A stretch of DNA of 64,000 nucleotides from Amycolatopsis arida (GTDB lineage Bacteria > Actinomycetota > Actinomycetes > Mycobacteriales > Pseudonocardiaceae). Made by a program: the position numbers and the translations under genes. The notes under the pieces were generated by a model, which was given only the letters and a program-made list of their open reading frames with translations, ran no database searches and was not told the origin of the DNA. The stretch is taken from the NCBI RefSeq assembly GCF_900115565.1, contig NZ_FOWW01000011.1, positions 124,001-188,000 on the forward strand. The letters are read 5' to 3'. Positions 10,086 to 18,831 of the stretch are shown in pieces (the stretch's first letter is position 1; each line of letters opens with the position of its first letter).

Positions 10086-10757
10086 ATGAGCACACCCGGC
10101 CCGACGACGCCCGTCGCGAGTACGCCGCTCCGCCGCCCCGAGCCACTGCGGTCGGCCGTGTACGAGCGCGTCGTGGAGCTGGTCTCCACGGGTGAGCTGG
10201 CGCCGGGCCGGCCGGTGACCGAGGCCGCGCTGAGCCGGTCGCTCGGGGTGTCCCGGACCCCGGTCCGCGAGGCACTGCTGCGGCTGGAGGCCGAGGGTGT
10301 GCTGGAGTCCACCCCGGCCAGGGGGTTCACCGTGCGGCCGCTCAGCCCGGGCGAGGCCGCGGAGCTGTACCCCGTCCTGGGCACGCTCGAACGGCTGGCG
10401 GTGACCAGCACGCCGCCCGGCGAGGTCGACGTGGCCGCGCTGCGGGAGGTGGACGCCGCGCTGGTCGCCGCCCGGGACCCGGTGCGGCGGTGGCGGCTGG
10501 ACACCGAGTTCCACGAGCGGATCATGGCCGCCTGCCCCAACCGGAGCCTGCGCGCGCTGGTCTCCGCGCTGCGGGTGCGGCTGTCCCGGTACGAGATCGC
10601 CTACATGCGGGTGCGCGACGAAGGCACGTCGGCCTCTCAGCACGAGGAGATCATCGCCGCACTGGCCGGTAGGGACCAGGAACGCGCCGCCGCCGCGATC
10701 GAGCGGAACTGGTCGAACTCGCTGCGGTTGGTGCTGGGCTGGTTGGACCAGGACTGA
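10086..10757 (+). CDS. GntR-family (FadR/FCD type) transcriptional regulator
   Basis: A 223-residue regulator with an N-terminal winged helix-turn-helix (VTEAALSRSLGVSRTPVREALLRL, about residues 41-64) and an all-helical C-terminal ligand-binding domain of the FCD type. That domain contains the DTEFHERIMAACPN motif with its metal-binding Asp/His. FCD regulators usually sense small carboxylates or amino-acid derivatives, which suits control of the divergent dehydratase. The ATG at 10086 is the first good start after the palindrome; the ribosome site (AGGAT) is weak. Confidence 0.88.
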   Translation: MSTPGPTTPVASTPLRRPEPLRSAVYERVVELVSTGELAPGRPVTEAALSRSLGVSRTPVREALLRLEAEGVLESTPARGFTVRPLSPGEAAELYPVLGTLERLAVTSTPPGEVDVAALREVDAALVAARDPVRRWRLDTEFHERIMAACPNRSLRALVSALRVRLSRYEIAYMRVRDEGTSASQHEEIIAALAGRDQERAAAAIERNWSNSLRLVLGWLDQD

Positions 10758-10899
10758 CCCCCGGGAGCCCCCGGGGTTGTGATCCGTCACAACAACGCCG
10801 CGGGAACCCTGCGTCGCCTCCCAATGTCGCCCGCCACCACCGACCCGCATGCTGGGAGCACGGTTACTCATCGGTAGCCGCGGGAGCGAGGAGGCCACC

Positions 10900-12138
10900 A
10901 TGCGGCGAGCCCGGACCCGGCCGGCGGCGCTGGTCGCGGCGATAGCACTGGCCACCACGACCACCGCCGTCCCCGCCGGCACCACGGCCGCCGCGCCGGC
11001 GAGCGGCACCCGCCCCGCGGTCTTCGTCGGCAACAACTGGGACGGCACCGCCGACGTCATCGACCCCGACGACCACCGGCGGCTGGCCAGGATCGACATC
11101 GTCCCCGACCGCGCCGAGCGGATGCGGGAGATCCACACCGACCCGGTCCGGCTGGCGTACTTCCTCGGCATCCGGACGCTGATCGGCGAGGGTCACGACC
11201 AGCTCGTCGACGACATGTTCAGCACCCCCGACGGCCGCCTGCTGATCGTCTCCCGGCCCAGCTTCGGCGACGTCGTCGCGGTCGACCTGCGCGATCGCGG
11301 GATCGCCTGGCGGTTCCGGGTGGCCGGCCAGCGCGCCGACCACATGGCCGTCTCCCCCGACGGCGCCACGGTCGCGGTCTCGGCGTCCACCGCCAACGTC
11401 GTGCACCTGCTCGACACCCGCACCGGCGCCGAGGTGGGCCGCTTCCCCAGCGGCGACTCGCCGCACGAGAACAACTACTCGCGCGACGGCCGGCGGATCT
11501 ACCACGCCAGCATCGGCTTCGTGTACACCCCGCTGGACCACCCCGCGCTGGACTCGACCAAGGGGCAGCGGTACTTCCAGGTGGTCGACGCCGAGTCCGC
11601 GACGGTGCTCCGGCGGATCGACATGGGGAAGAAGCTGGCCGAGGCGGGCTACCCGAACATGAGCTCGGCCGTGCGGCCGATGGCGCACACCGCCGACGAG
11701 CGCTACTTCTACCTGCAGGTCTCGTTCTTCCACGGCTTCGTCGAGTACGACATGGTCGAGGACAGGGTCACCAGGGTGGCGCCGCTGCCCAACCTCGTCC
11801 CGGACCTGCCGCGCGAGCGGTACCTGCTCGACTCCGCGCACCACGGCATCGCCATGGACGGCACCGACCGGACGCTCTGCGTCGCCGGCACGATGTCGGA
11901 CTACGCCGCGATCGTCGACAGGGCCACGTTCCGGCACACCCTCGTCCCCGGCGGCGAGGACGCCAAGCCGTACTGGGCGACCCGCAGCGCGGACGGCCGG
12001 CACTGCTACGTGTCGTGGAGCGGCACCGACCAGGTCTCGGTGATCTCCTTCGACACCGCCGAGGAGGTCGCCAGGATCGACGTCGGCGACCACCCGCAGC
12101 GCATCCGCACCGGCGTCGTCCCGGCCGACCTGGGCTGA
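10900..12138 (+). CDS. Exported YncE/YVTN-type beta-propeller protein
   Basis: A 412-residue protein with a signal peptide (positively charged MRRARTRP, then a hydrophobic Ala/Leu stretch to about residue 33, with cleavage near AAAPA). The rest is repeated four-stranded propeller blades of the YVTN kind (HMAVSPDGATVAVSASTAN and DQVSVISFDTAEEVARIDVG are clear blade units). The function is unknown; such proteins often bind ligands or partners at the cell surface. The ATG at 10900 has a strong GAGGAGG ribosome site; an earlier in-frame ATG at 10849 lacks one. Its last codons merge into a 10-bp tandem repeat. Confidence 0.75.
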   Translation: MRRARTRPAALVAAIALATTTTAVPAGTTAAAPASGTRPAVFVGNNWDGTADVIDPDDHRRLARIDIVPDRAERMREIHTDPVRLAYFLGIRTLIGEGHDQLVDDMFSTPDGRLLIVSRPSFGDVVAVDLRDRGIAWRFRVAGQRADHMAVSPDGATVAVSASTANVVHLLDTRTGAEVGRFPSGDSPHENNYSRDGRRIYHASIGFVYTPLDHPALDSTKGQRYFQVVDAESATVLRRIDMGKKLAEAGYPNMSSAVRPMAHTADERYFYLQVSFFHGFVEYDMVEDRVTRVAPLPNLVPDLPRERYLLDSAHHGIAMDGTDRTLCVAGTMSDYAAIVDRATFRHTLVPGGEDAKPYWATRSADGRHCYVSWSGTDQVSVISFDTAEEVARIDVGDHPQRIRTGVVPADLG

Positions 12139-12190
12139 CCTGGACCGACCTGGACCGACCTGGACTGACCTGGACCGACCTGGACCGAGC
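12131..12190. repeat. 10-bp tandem repeat across a stop codon
   Basis: Six consecutive 10-base units of the type TGGACCGACC (variants TGGGCTGACC, TGGACTGACC and a last TGGACCGAGC) begin within the final codons of the propeller-protein gene and run to just before the convergent regulator gene. The first unit variant supplies the TGA stop, so repeat slippage could shift or extend the C-terminus. Confidence 0.85.
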
Positions 12191-12195
12191 AGTGT

Positions 12196-13437
12196 TCAGG
12201 ACAGGGCCCGCCGGGCGGCCAGCGCCGCGAACAGCACCGGAAGGTGCGAGGGCCGCCCGGGGTCGAGCCCGGTCAGCGCGGTGACCCGGCGCAACCGGTA
12301 GTCCAGCGTGTTCGGGTGGATGTGCAGCATCCGCGCGGTGCGCCGACGGTTCAGCTCGTTGGCCAGGTGCAGCTCGAGGGTGGGCAACAGGTCGGCGTTG
12401 ATCGCGAGCGGGTCCAGCAGCGCGGCCAGCGCGGGCGTCGCCGGGGTGCCGCGACTGAGCTGGTAGTCGAGCAGCACGTCGGCCAGCCGGTATGCGCCCG
12501 GCGGCCGGCCGGTGCGCCGCGCGACGTCCAGGACCTCCCTGGCCCGCGCCACAGAGGCGGGGACCTCGCCCGGGGCGCCGCCGGCCACCCCGGCGGTCAG
12601 CTCGGCACCCGCGGCGCTCGCCGCCCGTTCGACCAGCGCCCGGACGTCGGGCCAGCGGTCGTCCAGGCTCCGCGGGCTCGGCAGGAGCACCAGCCCGCCG
12701 CCGGGGTCCAGCTGCGCCAGCGCCGGCCCGGTGCCGAACCGCTCGAGCTCGGCCAGCATCCGGCGCACCTTGCGGCGGGCGGCCACGGCCGCGGTGACCG
12801 TCGCGACCCGCTCGGCCGCGCCGTCCTGTTCGTCCGGGTGCGGCCCGATCCGCAGCGCCAGCACCACGTACTCCGGGGGCAGCCGAAGGCCGGACCGGTC
12901 CGCGGCCGCCGCGGCGGGCTCGCCGGCCAGCAACGCGGCCAGCAGCGTCTGCCGCGCCCCCTGCTCCTGGCTCTGCATCGACCGCAGCTCGGCGACGTAG
13001 GCCTCGGTCACCACCGCCAGCATCACGCGGAGGTAGCCGATCAGCAGATCGGCCGTCGCGCGCAGGTCGGCGACGTCGTCCGGGCCGGCGGCCGCGCCGA
13101 TCCGGCGCCATGCCTCCTGGCCGCCCACGCAGTAGGCGTCCAGCACCGCCGCCAGCGGCACGCCCTCCTCGGCGCGGCGGGCGACGGAGCCGGCCAGCCA
13201 GTCCAGCTCGGCGGGCTCGGGCACCTCACGGTCGCGCAGCACGTCGACGATCACGTCCAGGATCCGCCGGGTGACCGGGGCGATCTCGCCGGTGAGCTCC
13301 TCTGCGGGCAGCCCCCCGTACACCGGCACGTGCTCCAGGACCGTCGCCAGCACCGCACCGGTGAGCTCGGGCAGGCCCTCGGCCAGCCGCTCGTGCACCG
13401 GGCGACCGCCGACCGTCAACGACCGCCGCTCGGCCAC
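12196..13437 (-). CDS. PucR/CdaR-type transcriptional regulator
   Basis: A 413-residue regulator of the PucR C-terminal helix-turn-helix family. The DNA-binding part is at the C-terminus, where LANELNRRRTARMLHIHPNT leads into the recognition helix and RLRRVTALTGLD. The middle (residues 160-300) resembles the GGDEF-like domain of CdaR regulators, and the N-terminal 150 residues are helical. The start is GTG at 13437. Targets cannot be told from the neighbourhood, because the flanking genes are unrelated cell-envelope and secreted-protein genes. Confidence 0.82.
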   Translation of the reverse strand: MAERRSLTVGGRPVHERLAEGLPELTGAVLATVLEHVPVYGGLPAEELTGEIAPVTRRILDVIVDVLRDREVPEPAELDWLAGSVARRAEEGVPLAAVLDAYCVGGQEAWRRIGAAAGPDDVADLRATADLLIGYLRVMLAVVTEAYVAELRSMQSQEQGARQTLLAALLAGEPAAAAADRSGLRLPPEYVVLALRIGPHPDEQDGAAERVATVTAAVAARRKVRRMLAELERFGTGPALAQLDPGGGLVLLPSPRSLDDRWPDVRALVERAASAAGAELTAGVAGGAPGEVPASVARAREVLDVARRTGRPPGAYRLADVLLDYQLSRGTPATPALAALLDPLAINADLLPTLELHLANELNRRRTARMLHIHPNTLDYRLRRVTALTGLDPGRPSHLPVLFAALAARRALS

Positions 13438-13472
13438 CGGCTCCTCCCGCCGCGCTCGTCCCGCCGGACCTG

Positions 13473-14624
13473 TTACCGGTCACGAACTCGCACGTCAGAT
13501 GCTGACCGACAGTCGTGGTCGGCGTCCAGCGCCCGCAGCATGCCGCGGACCGAGGCGCTCCAGCTGAACTCCTCGGCGCGGGCCCGTGCCGCCGCCCTGC
13601 GTACCGGCTCGGGGCGCTCCAGCAGCCCGGTCACGGCCGAGGCGAAGGCGGGCGCGGAGTCGTCCACCGCCGCGCCGCACGCCGGCCGGACGATCTCCCG
13701 CAGCGCCGAGGACGCCGACACCACCACCGGGGTGCCCGAGGCCAGCGCCTCGAGGGCGGCGAGGCCGAACGTCTCGTGCGGCCCCGGCGCGAGCGAGACG
13801 TCCGCGCTGGCCAGCAACCGGGCCACGGCGGCCCGGTCGTTGACGAAGCCGAGGAAGGTCACCGGCAGCCCCCGGGCCCTCCGCTCCAGCGCGCGCCGGC
13901 GCGGCCCGTCACCGGCGACGACCAGCCGGGCCCTGACCCCCGACTCGGTCAGCTCGGCCACCGTGTCCACGCTGCGCTCCACGTGCTTCTCCGCCGACAG
14001 CCGACCACAATGGACGATCAGCGCGTCCGCGCCGGCGGCCAGCTCCCGGCGCCACGCGCCGTCCCGCAGAGTCGGCCGGAAGGTGCGCAGGTCCACGCCG
14101 AGCGGCACCCGGCACACGTTGGGCGCGGCGATCCGGTCGAACTCCGCGCGGGCGAACGCCGTCGTGCACACGACGGTGTCGTAGCCGCGGGCCATCCGCC
14201 GGTTGGCGACGTCGGCGACCCGGCGGGCGAGCGGGCCGGGCAGCAGGAACTGCTCCAGCAGCCGGTCCAGTCGCTCGTGCGAGATCACCACCCCGGGCAC
14301 GCCGTGCCGGCGGGCCCAGGCGCCCATGCCGCGCAGCGTCAGCCGGTCGGACACCTCCAACCGGTCCGGCCGCAGCCGGCGGAGCAGCGCCCGCACCCGG
14401 TGCGGGTCCACCGCCCGGTAGCCGCCGGTGCCGGGGATCCGGGGCGCGGGCAGGGTCAACCGCCGCACCCCGGTGGGCAGCGCCTCGTCGGCGGCGCGGG
14501 GACCGGGCACGACGAGGGTCACCCGGTGGCCGCTGGCGACGTAGCCGGCGCCGAGGTGGTGCAGCGCGGTGCGCAGCCCGCCGGAACGTGGCCCGTAGAA
14601 GTTGGCCAGCTGGACGATGTGCAT
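13473..14624 (-). CDS. GT4-family glycosyltransferase
   Basis: A 383-residue GT-B fold transferase. The N-terminal half opens with MHIVQLANFYGPRSGGLRTAL, whose GG loop is typical of GT4 acceptor domains. The C-terminal donor domain contains the E-x7-E motif in HETFGLAALEALASGTPVV. It lies 3 bases downstream of a second GT4 gene, so both are probably co-transcribed. This suggests sequential mannosyl or glucosyl transfers onto a lipid or cell-wall glycan. The exact sugar and acceptor cannot be read from sequence. Confidence 0.85.
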   Translation of the reverse strand: MHIVQLANFYGPRSGGLRTALHHLGAGYVASGHRVTLVVPGPRAADEALPTGVRRLTLPAPRIPGTGGYRAVDPHRVRALLRRLRPDRLEVSDRLTLRGMGAWARRHGVPGVVISHERLDRLLEQFLLPGPLARRVADVANRRMARGYDTVVCTTAFARAEFDRIAAPNVCRVPLGVDLRTFRPTLRDGAWRRELAAGADALIVHCGRLSAEKHVERSVDTVAELTESGVRARLVVAGDGPRRRALERRARGLPVTFLGFVNDRAAVARLLASADVSLAPGPHETFGLAALEALASGTPVVVSASSALREIVRPACGAAVDDSAPAFASAVTGLLERPEPVRRAAARARAEEFSWSASVRGMLRALDADHDCRSASDVRVRDR

Positions 14625-14627
14625 CTC

Positions 14628-15746
14628 TCATGCCGCGCGGACGGCCGGGTCGCGGACCGCCGCGTAGTGGCCCAGCAGCTCCTGGCACACCGCCGGCCAG
14701 GTGCGACCCAGCACCGCGGCCCTGGCGTTGGCGCCGAGTCGGGCCCGCGCGGCGGGATCGGCCAGCTCGGCGACCCTGGCGACCAGGTGCGCGGCGAACG
14801 CGGCCCGGTCCGTCGGGAGGAGGTAGCCGGTGCGGCCGTGCGTCACGAGGTCGCGCGGCCCGCCGGCGTCCGGTGCCAGCACCGGCAGCCCGGAGGCCAT
14901 GGCCTCCTGCACGGCCTGGCAGAAGGTCTCGTGCGGGCCGGTGTGCACGAAGACGTCGAGGCTGGCGTAGGCGGTGGCCAGCTCGGCGCCGTACCGCGAG
15001 CCGAGGAACACCGCACCGGGCAGCCGCTCGCGCAGCGCGCCGAGGTCGGGGCCGTCGCCGACCACCACGAGCCGCACCCCGTCGACGCCGTGCAGCGCGG
15101 CCAGCCGGTCGACCTCCTTCTCCGGGGCGAGCCGGCCGACGTAGCCGACCAGCAGCTCGCCGCGCGGCGCCAGGCGGGCGCGCAGCGCGGGGTCGGCGTG
15201 GGCCGGGGAGAACCGCTCGACGTCGACGCCGCGACCCCAGCGGTGCACCCGCGGCACGCCGTGGCGGCGCAGCTCGGCCATGGCGGAGGTGGACGGGGCG
15301 AGGGTGCGGTCGGCCCTGCCGTGCAGCCGGCGCACCCAGCGCCACGCGGCGCGGGCGCCGAGGCCGAGGCCGTACGCGGCGGCGAACCCGGCGACGTCGG
15401 TCTGGTACACGGCGACCGAGGGCACCCGCAGCCGCCGGGCGGCGGCGAGGCCGCGTGCGCCGACCACGAACGGCGAGGCGAGGTGCACCACGTCCGGGCG
15501 GAAGCGGGTCAGCGCGGTGAGCACGGTGCGGGTGGGCAGACCGATCGGCAGCGAGTTCACCACCGGCAGCTCCACCGCGGGGATGCGGACGACCGGGGCG
15601 TCGCGGTACCGGTCCGGACCGGCGCCGGGGGCGACGACGAGCACGTCGTGCGCGCGCTCGCGGAGGTGCTCGACCACCCGGAGCACGGAGTTGGTCACGC
15701 CGTTCACCTGGGGAAGGAAGCTCTCGGTGACAATCGCGACTCGCAC
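14628..15746 (-). CDS. GT4 glycosyltransferase of the PimB/MgtA mannosyltransferase group
   Basis: A 372-residue GT-B enzyme. Its start (GTG at 15746, [20 protein letters not shown]) and donor motif [21 protein letters not shown] closely match GDP-mannose-dependent alpha-mannosyltransferases that build glycolipids (mycobacterial MgtA, corynebacterial homologues). In Mycobacterium the mgtA gene also lies near menD and menG, which supports orthology. The open frame upstream of 15746 has no family similarity. Activity would be at the inner face of the membrane. Confidence 0.82.
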   Translation of the reverse strand: MRVAIVTESFLPQVNGVTNSVLRVVEHLRERAHDVLVVAPGAGPDRYRDAPVVRIPAVELPVVNSLPIGLPTRTVLTALTRFRPDVVHLASPFVVGARGLAAARRLRVPSVAVYQTDVAGFAAAYGLGLGARAAWRWVRRLHGRADRTLAPSTSAMAELRRHGVPRVHRWGRGVDVERFSPAHADPALRARLAPRGELLVGYVGRLAPEKEVDRLAALHGVDGVRLVVVGDGPDLGALRERLPGAVFLGSRYGAELATAYASLDVFVHTGPHETFCQAVQEAMASGLPVLAPDAGGPRDLVTHGRTGYLLPTDRAAFAAHLVARVAELADPAARARLGANARAAVLGRTWPAVCQELLGHYAAVRDPAVRAA

Positions 15747-15960
15747 GTGACGGACTGTGGCAGCCGATTCCGGCGGGCACGGCTGCGGTCGCGTGACCGG
15801 CCGGCCAACACTCGGCGAAGATTCCCGGTCCTCCGGTCGGGTGACGACTCGTTGTCGGATGGCGAGCGGGACGTCACCTCGTGGTCGCGTTCCGGTCACC
15901 GGGCGTGCCCACGCTGGGGGATGTGTTGACCTTGCCGTACTCGTTGCCTGTGTGGGTGTC

Positions 15961-16797
15961 ATGACGGTGTTGTCGTCCCGTCCGCTGCGGCCGGTGGAGC
16001 CCGGGTTGGTGTCGCGGGCGCTCGAGGTGGCCGGGCGGCTGGCCAACGACGCGACCGACGTGATCACCGCGACGGCGGGGCGCGGAGCGCGGCCGGACGT
16101 GAAGGACTCGCCGTTCGACTGGGTGACCGACACCGACCGGACGTTGGAGCGGCACACCCGGCGGGTGCTGACCGCGGAGTTCCCCGGGGTGCCGGTGGTC
16201 GGTGAGGAGTTCGGCGCCGACGTCGGCGCGGAGGTCGCGGAGTACCGGTGGGTGGTCGATCCCGTGGACGGGACGGCGAACTACGTGGCCGGGGTGCCGT
16301 GGTGCGCGTACAGCCTGGCGTTGATCGACAGCTCGGGGCCGGTGGTTGGGGTGGTCGCCGACCCCTACCGGGCGCAGATCTACGCGGCGGCGCGGGGACG
16401 GGGCGCGCGGGCGAACGGCACGCCGGTGCGGCTGCTCGACCGGGGCAGCACCGCGGGGGCGATCGTGTGCACGGAGCTGTCCCGGAGCGGGCCGTGGCCG
16501 GGGATGGGCGAGTTCATCGAGCGCGCGGCGGCGGCGCACGCGGGGGTGCGGGTGCTGGGCTCGGCGGCGCTGTCGATCGCGCAGGTGGCGCTGGGCCACG
16601 CCGCGGCGGCGGTGCTGCACAGCTACCACGAGTGGGACGTGGCGGGGTCGGTGGCGCTGGCCATCGAGGCGGGTGCCGTGGTGCTGGACCGTAGGGGCGA
16701 GGGCAGCGCCCTGCCGGCCGACGGGCTGCTGGTCGCGGCCCCCAGCGTGGCCGACGAGGTCCTCTCCTGGTGGCAGGAGACCGCGGCGGCGCTGTAG
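15961..16797 (+). CDS. Inositol monophosphatase family protein
   Basis: A Mg2+-dependent, Li+-sensitive-type phosphatase of 278 residues. Metal ligands are visible in GEE (about residue 81), [10 protein letters not shown] (about 101-110) and the C-terminal [11 protein letters not shown]. The substrate may be inositol phosphate (for phosphatidylinositol and mannolipids), another sugar phosphate, or histidinol phosphate. The divergent PimB/MgtA-type gene favours inositol lipid metabolism. I start it at ATG 15961, a family-length choice; in-frame starts exist upstream, but the extension is unlike the family. Confidence 0.85.
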   Translation: MTVLSSRPLRPVEPGLVSRALEVAGRLANDATDVITATAGRGARPDVKDSPFDWVTDTDRTLERHTRRVLTAEFPGVPVVGEEFGADVGAEVAEYRWVVDPVDGTANYVAGVPWCAYSLALIDSSGPVVGVVADPYRAQIYAAARGRGARANGTPVRLLDRGSTAGAIVCTELSRSGPWPGMGEFIERAAAAHAGVRVLGSAALSIAQVALGHAAAAVLHSYHEWDVAGSVALAIEAGAVVLDRRGEGSALPADGLLVAAPSVADEVLSWWQETAAAL

Positions 16798-16983
16798 TCC
16801 CGTGCGCCGTTCCCGGCCAGTGGCCGGTGCGACCCGCCAGCCCCACGGCCTCGCCCGACCCGCTCTACCAGCGGCGCCGTAGTCTCCTGCACCGTTCCCG
16901 CCCAATGGCCGGTGCGACCCGCCAGCCCCGCGTCCTCGCCCGACCCGCTCTACCGGCGGCGCCGTGGTCCCGCGCACCGTTCC
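16794..16983. repeat. 85-bp imperfect tandem repeat
   Basis: Two consecutive 85-bp units start at 16794 and 16879, and a third, truncated copy starts at 16964. They share landmarks such as TGGCCGGTGCGACCCGCCAG and CTCGCCCGACCCGCTCTACC. The first unit includes the stop codon of the phosphatase gene. No coding role is apparent. Confidence 0.8.
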
Positions 16984-17357
16984 CGCCCGCTTGTCTGTCG
17001 AGGCAACCGGCCTGCCCGGCGGCCTTGCGTGACCGTCGCTGCCGGCGGCGCTGCCGGGTGCCCCACGATCCATGGCCACAGCCCCGTGCGACCTCCTCGC
17101 TTCCGCCGCCCTGGCCGCCAGCCCGGGTCCGCCTGAACTCGGCAGGCCGGTCGACCGCCCTGCCTGACAGCGCCACTCCGCCGCGATCTCAGCCCGCGGA
17201 CCCTGGCCGCCGGTTCCGCGCGACGAGCGGTCCAACCGTGTTCCTCCAGCGACGTTGCCCAGCAGGGCCCAGGGTTTTGCGCGGCAACCCGTTCAGCCAA
17301 CCCGCGCGGCCGTCGTTCGTCCGCGCAAACCCCCTGCTCGATGCGCATTCCGAGCGT

Positions 17358-17409
17358 CAGCACCGGACTTGTCCACAGCTCCCCGCGACTGTGGACAAGT
17401 TCGGTGCTG
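17358..17409. repeat. 21-bp inverted repeat with two DnaA-box-like sequences
   Basis: The arms 17358-17378 and 17389-17409 match at 20 of 21 positions around a 10-base loop. Each inner end carries TTGTCCACA, identical to the actinobacterial DnaA-box consensus, in opposite orientation. It may be a transcription terminator for the convergent genes, a DnaA-binding site, or both. It is far from any sign of a replication origin. Confidence 0.7.
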
Positions 17410-17520
17410 CAAGCGTTTTCCGGAGGAATCGTCGGGCCTCACGGGTAGAATGGAACCCGGGGATGGCCCCCTTGGGTTGGGTGGGTACGTACTGGGGGCT
17501 GGTTGTTCCGAGGCCCGGTC

Positions 17521-17730
17521 GTTCTCGGGCCCGTCGTTCTCGCTCCCAGTGGTCCTCGCCCAGTCGTTCCCGATCCCAGCCGTTCTCGCCCAGCCGCTCT
17601 TAGGCCCGGCCGTTCTCGCCCAGTCGTTCCCAATCCCAGCCGTTCTCGCCCAGCCGCTCTTAGGCCCGGCCGTTCTCGCCCAGTCGTTCCCAATCCCAGC
17701 CGTTCTCGCCCAGCCGCTCTCGCCGGCCGT
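17521..17730. repeat. Nested short repeats with exact 60-bp tandem duplication
   Basis: The 60 bases at 17581-17640 are repeated exactly at 17641-17700, and a third, diverged copy precedes them. Inside each, units of about 20 bases of the form CGTTCTCGCCCAG(C/T)CG... recur. The recent exact copy suggests slippage or unequal recombination. It lies downstream of the leftward DUF3592 gene. Confidence 0.85.
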
Positions 17731-17829
17731 TCTCAGTCCAGTGGTTCCGTCTGGTCGTTCTGGGGCTCGTCGTGCTGCTGGAACTCGGGGTGCTGGGCTC
17801 GGGTTCGGCTCGGTGGTTTCCTGCCGGTG

Positions 17830-18354
17830 TCAGGCGTCGGCGGGGGTCTTGGCCGGTGGAGTCTCCCGAACGTTCTCGCCCGCCCGCTTCGGGCGGAGCG
17901 CGCCGACGGGGAGCAGCGGACCGGACAGCCTCCGGTGGCGGATCCACCACAGCGCCGGCCCCGCGACCAGCCACGTGAACAGGATCGTCGTCCCCAGTGG
18001 TAGCAGGGTGAGCACCGCCGTGCGACCGGCGACCCTGGCCAGTTCGGGGTTCGTGGTGTCGTACTCGATCCACACCAGGTCGCCCGTCTCGAGCCCCTCC
18101 GGGTAGAGCACCCCGTTGGAAGGAATGTGGGCCACGCCGTCGGGCGTCTCGTACCGGATGATCGTCCGGTCGAAGTTCACCTGCTCCACCCGCGCGTTCG
18201 CGGTCCCGAGGTTCGCCGCGATCGCCCGGTCGTTCCGCACGGCGGCGAACAGCAACGCCACGCACAGCAATGTGAGCGCTCCGGCCACACCGAGCACCAC
18301 CCGCCCGGCGAGCCGCCACGCGCGCTCCCTGTCGACCACCACTCCGCCGAGCAT
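17830..18354 (-). CDS. DUF3592-like membrane protein
   Basis: A 174-residue protein beginning at ATG 18354. Hydrophobic helices at about residues 15-40 and 118-140 flank an extracytoplasmic domain. That domain contains RYETPDGVAHIPSNG and YPEGLETGDLVWIEYDTTNP, typical of DUF3592 proteins. The C-terminal 30 residues are a Lys/Arg/Pro-rich tail. Function unknown. The reading frame continues upstream through the GC-rich repeats at 18355-18680, but that extension looks non-coding. Confidence 0.7.
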   Translation of the reverse strand: MLGGVVVDRERAWRLAGRVVLGVAGALTLLCVALLFAAVRNDRAIAANLGTANARVEQVNFDRTIIRYETPDGVAHIPSNGVLYPEGLETGDLVWIEYDTTNPELARVAGRTAVLTLLPLGTTILFTWLVAGPALWWIRHRRLSGPLLPVGALRPKRAGENVRETPPAKTPADA

Positions 18355-18831
18355 ACCCAGCACCGGCGGAGCACCCGGCGAAGCCGCGACACCCGCCACA
18401 GCGGGGCCACCGAAGCCGCACCAGCCAGGGTTCGCGACACGGCAGCGCCCGCAGCTCCGGCAGCACGCCCCACCCGGCAGCCCGCGACGGCATCCCCCGG
18501 CGACAACAGCCTCCCGCGACTGGGCCCGGCGGCAACAAGCGCCCGGCCGCGCCCGCGCCCCGCGACAACGCCCGGTAACAGCCTCCGGCGACTGGCCCTG
18601 GCGAACGAAGCGCCCGGCCGCACCAGGCCCGCCCGACGGCAGCCTCCGGCGGCTGGGCCCGGCAAGAACAAGTGCCGGCCGCACCGCGCCCCACCACGGT
18701 CTCCGGAGGCAGCGTCCGTCGGGCTGGGCTGGCGACGGCGAGCGCCCAGCCGCGCCGCCCGCCAGAAGGAGCCGCCCGCCACAGAGCTCGCCACAAAGAT
18801 CAGTGGCGGCGCGCGGTGACCAGCGCCGAGC
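18355..18831. other. Intergenic region with imperfect repeats
   Basis: These 477 bases lie between the M1 peptidase stop and the DUF3592 start (both leftward). At 18507, 18579 and 18640 begin related blocks of 60-70 bases containing CAGCCTCC(C/G)GCG(A/G)CTGG. All frames translate to Ala/Arg/Gly-rich sequence with no family resemblance, and I see no gene. Confidence 0.55.

Larger units (their letters stand above)
16798..17829. other. Gene-poor repeat-rich region
   Basis: About 1 kb between the convergent phosphatase and DUF3592 genes with no gene I can support. It contains the 85-bp repeats, a long stem-loop with inverted DnaA-box-like sequences at 17358-17409, and nested short repeats with an exact 60-bp duplication at 17581-17700. 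Long open frames exist on both strands but consist of Pro/Arg/Ser-rich or GRERLG-repeat translations, as expected from GC-rich repeats. Confidence 0.6.

Noticed and set aside
9087-11171. Possible N-terminal extension of the dehydratase of about 380 residues
   Set aside because: The extension runs antisense through the GntR gene and the operator. The ATG at 10040 gives the normal family length.
17439-17693. Small leftward protein with GRERLG repeats
   Set aside because: It lies wholly within recent tandem repeats, has no ribosome site, and its sequence is only the repeat unit translated.
17830-18684. Longer DUF3592 protein with about 110 extra N-terminal residues
   Set aside because: The extension falls in GC-rich imperfect repeats, is Arg/Pro/Ala-rich and lacks a membrane signal, while ATG 18354 gives a normal membrane-protein N-terminus.
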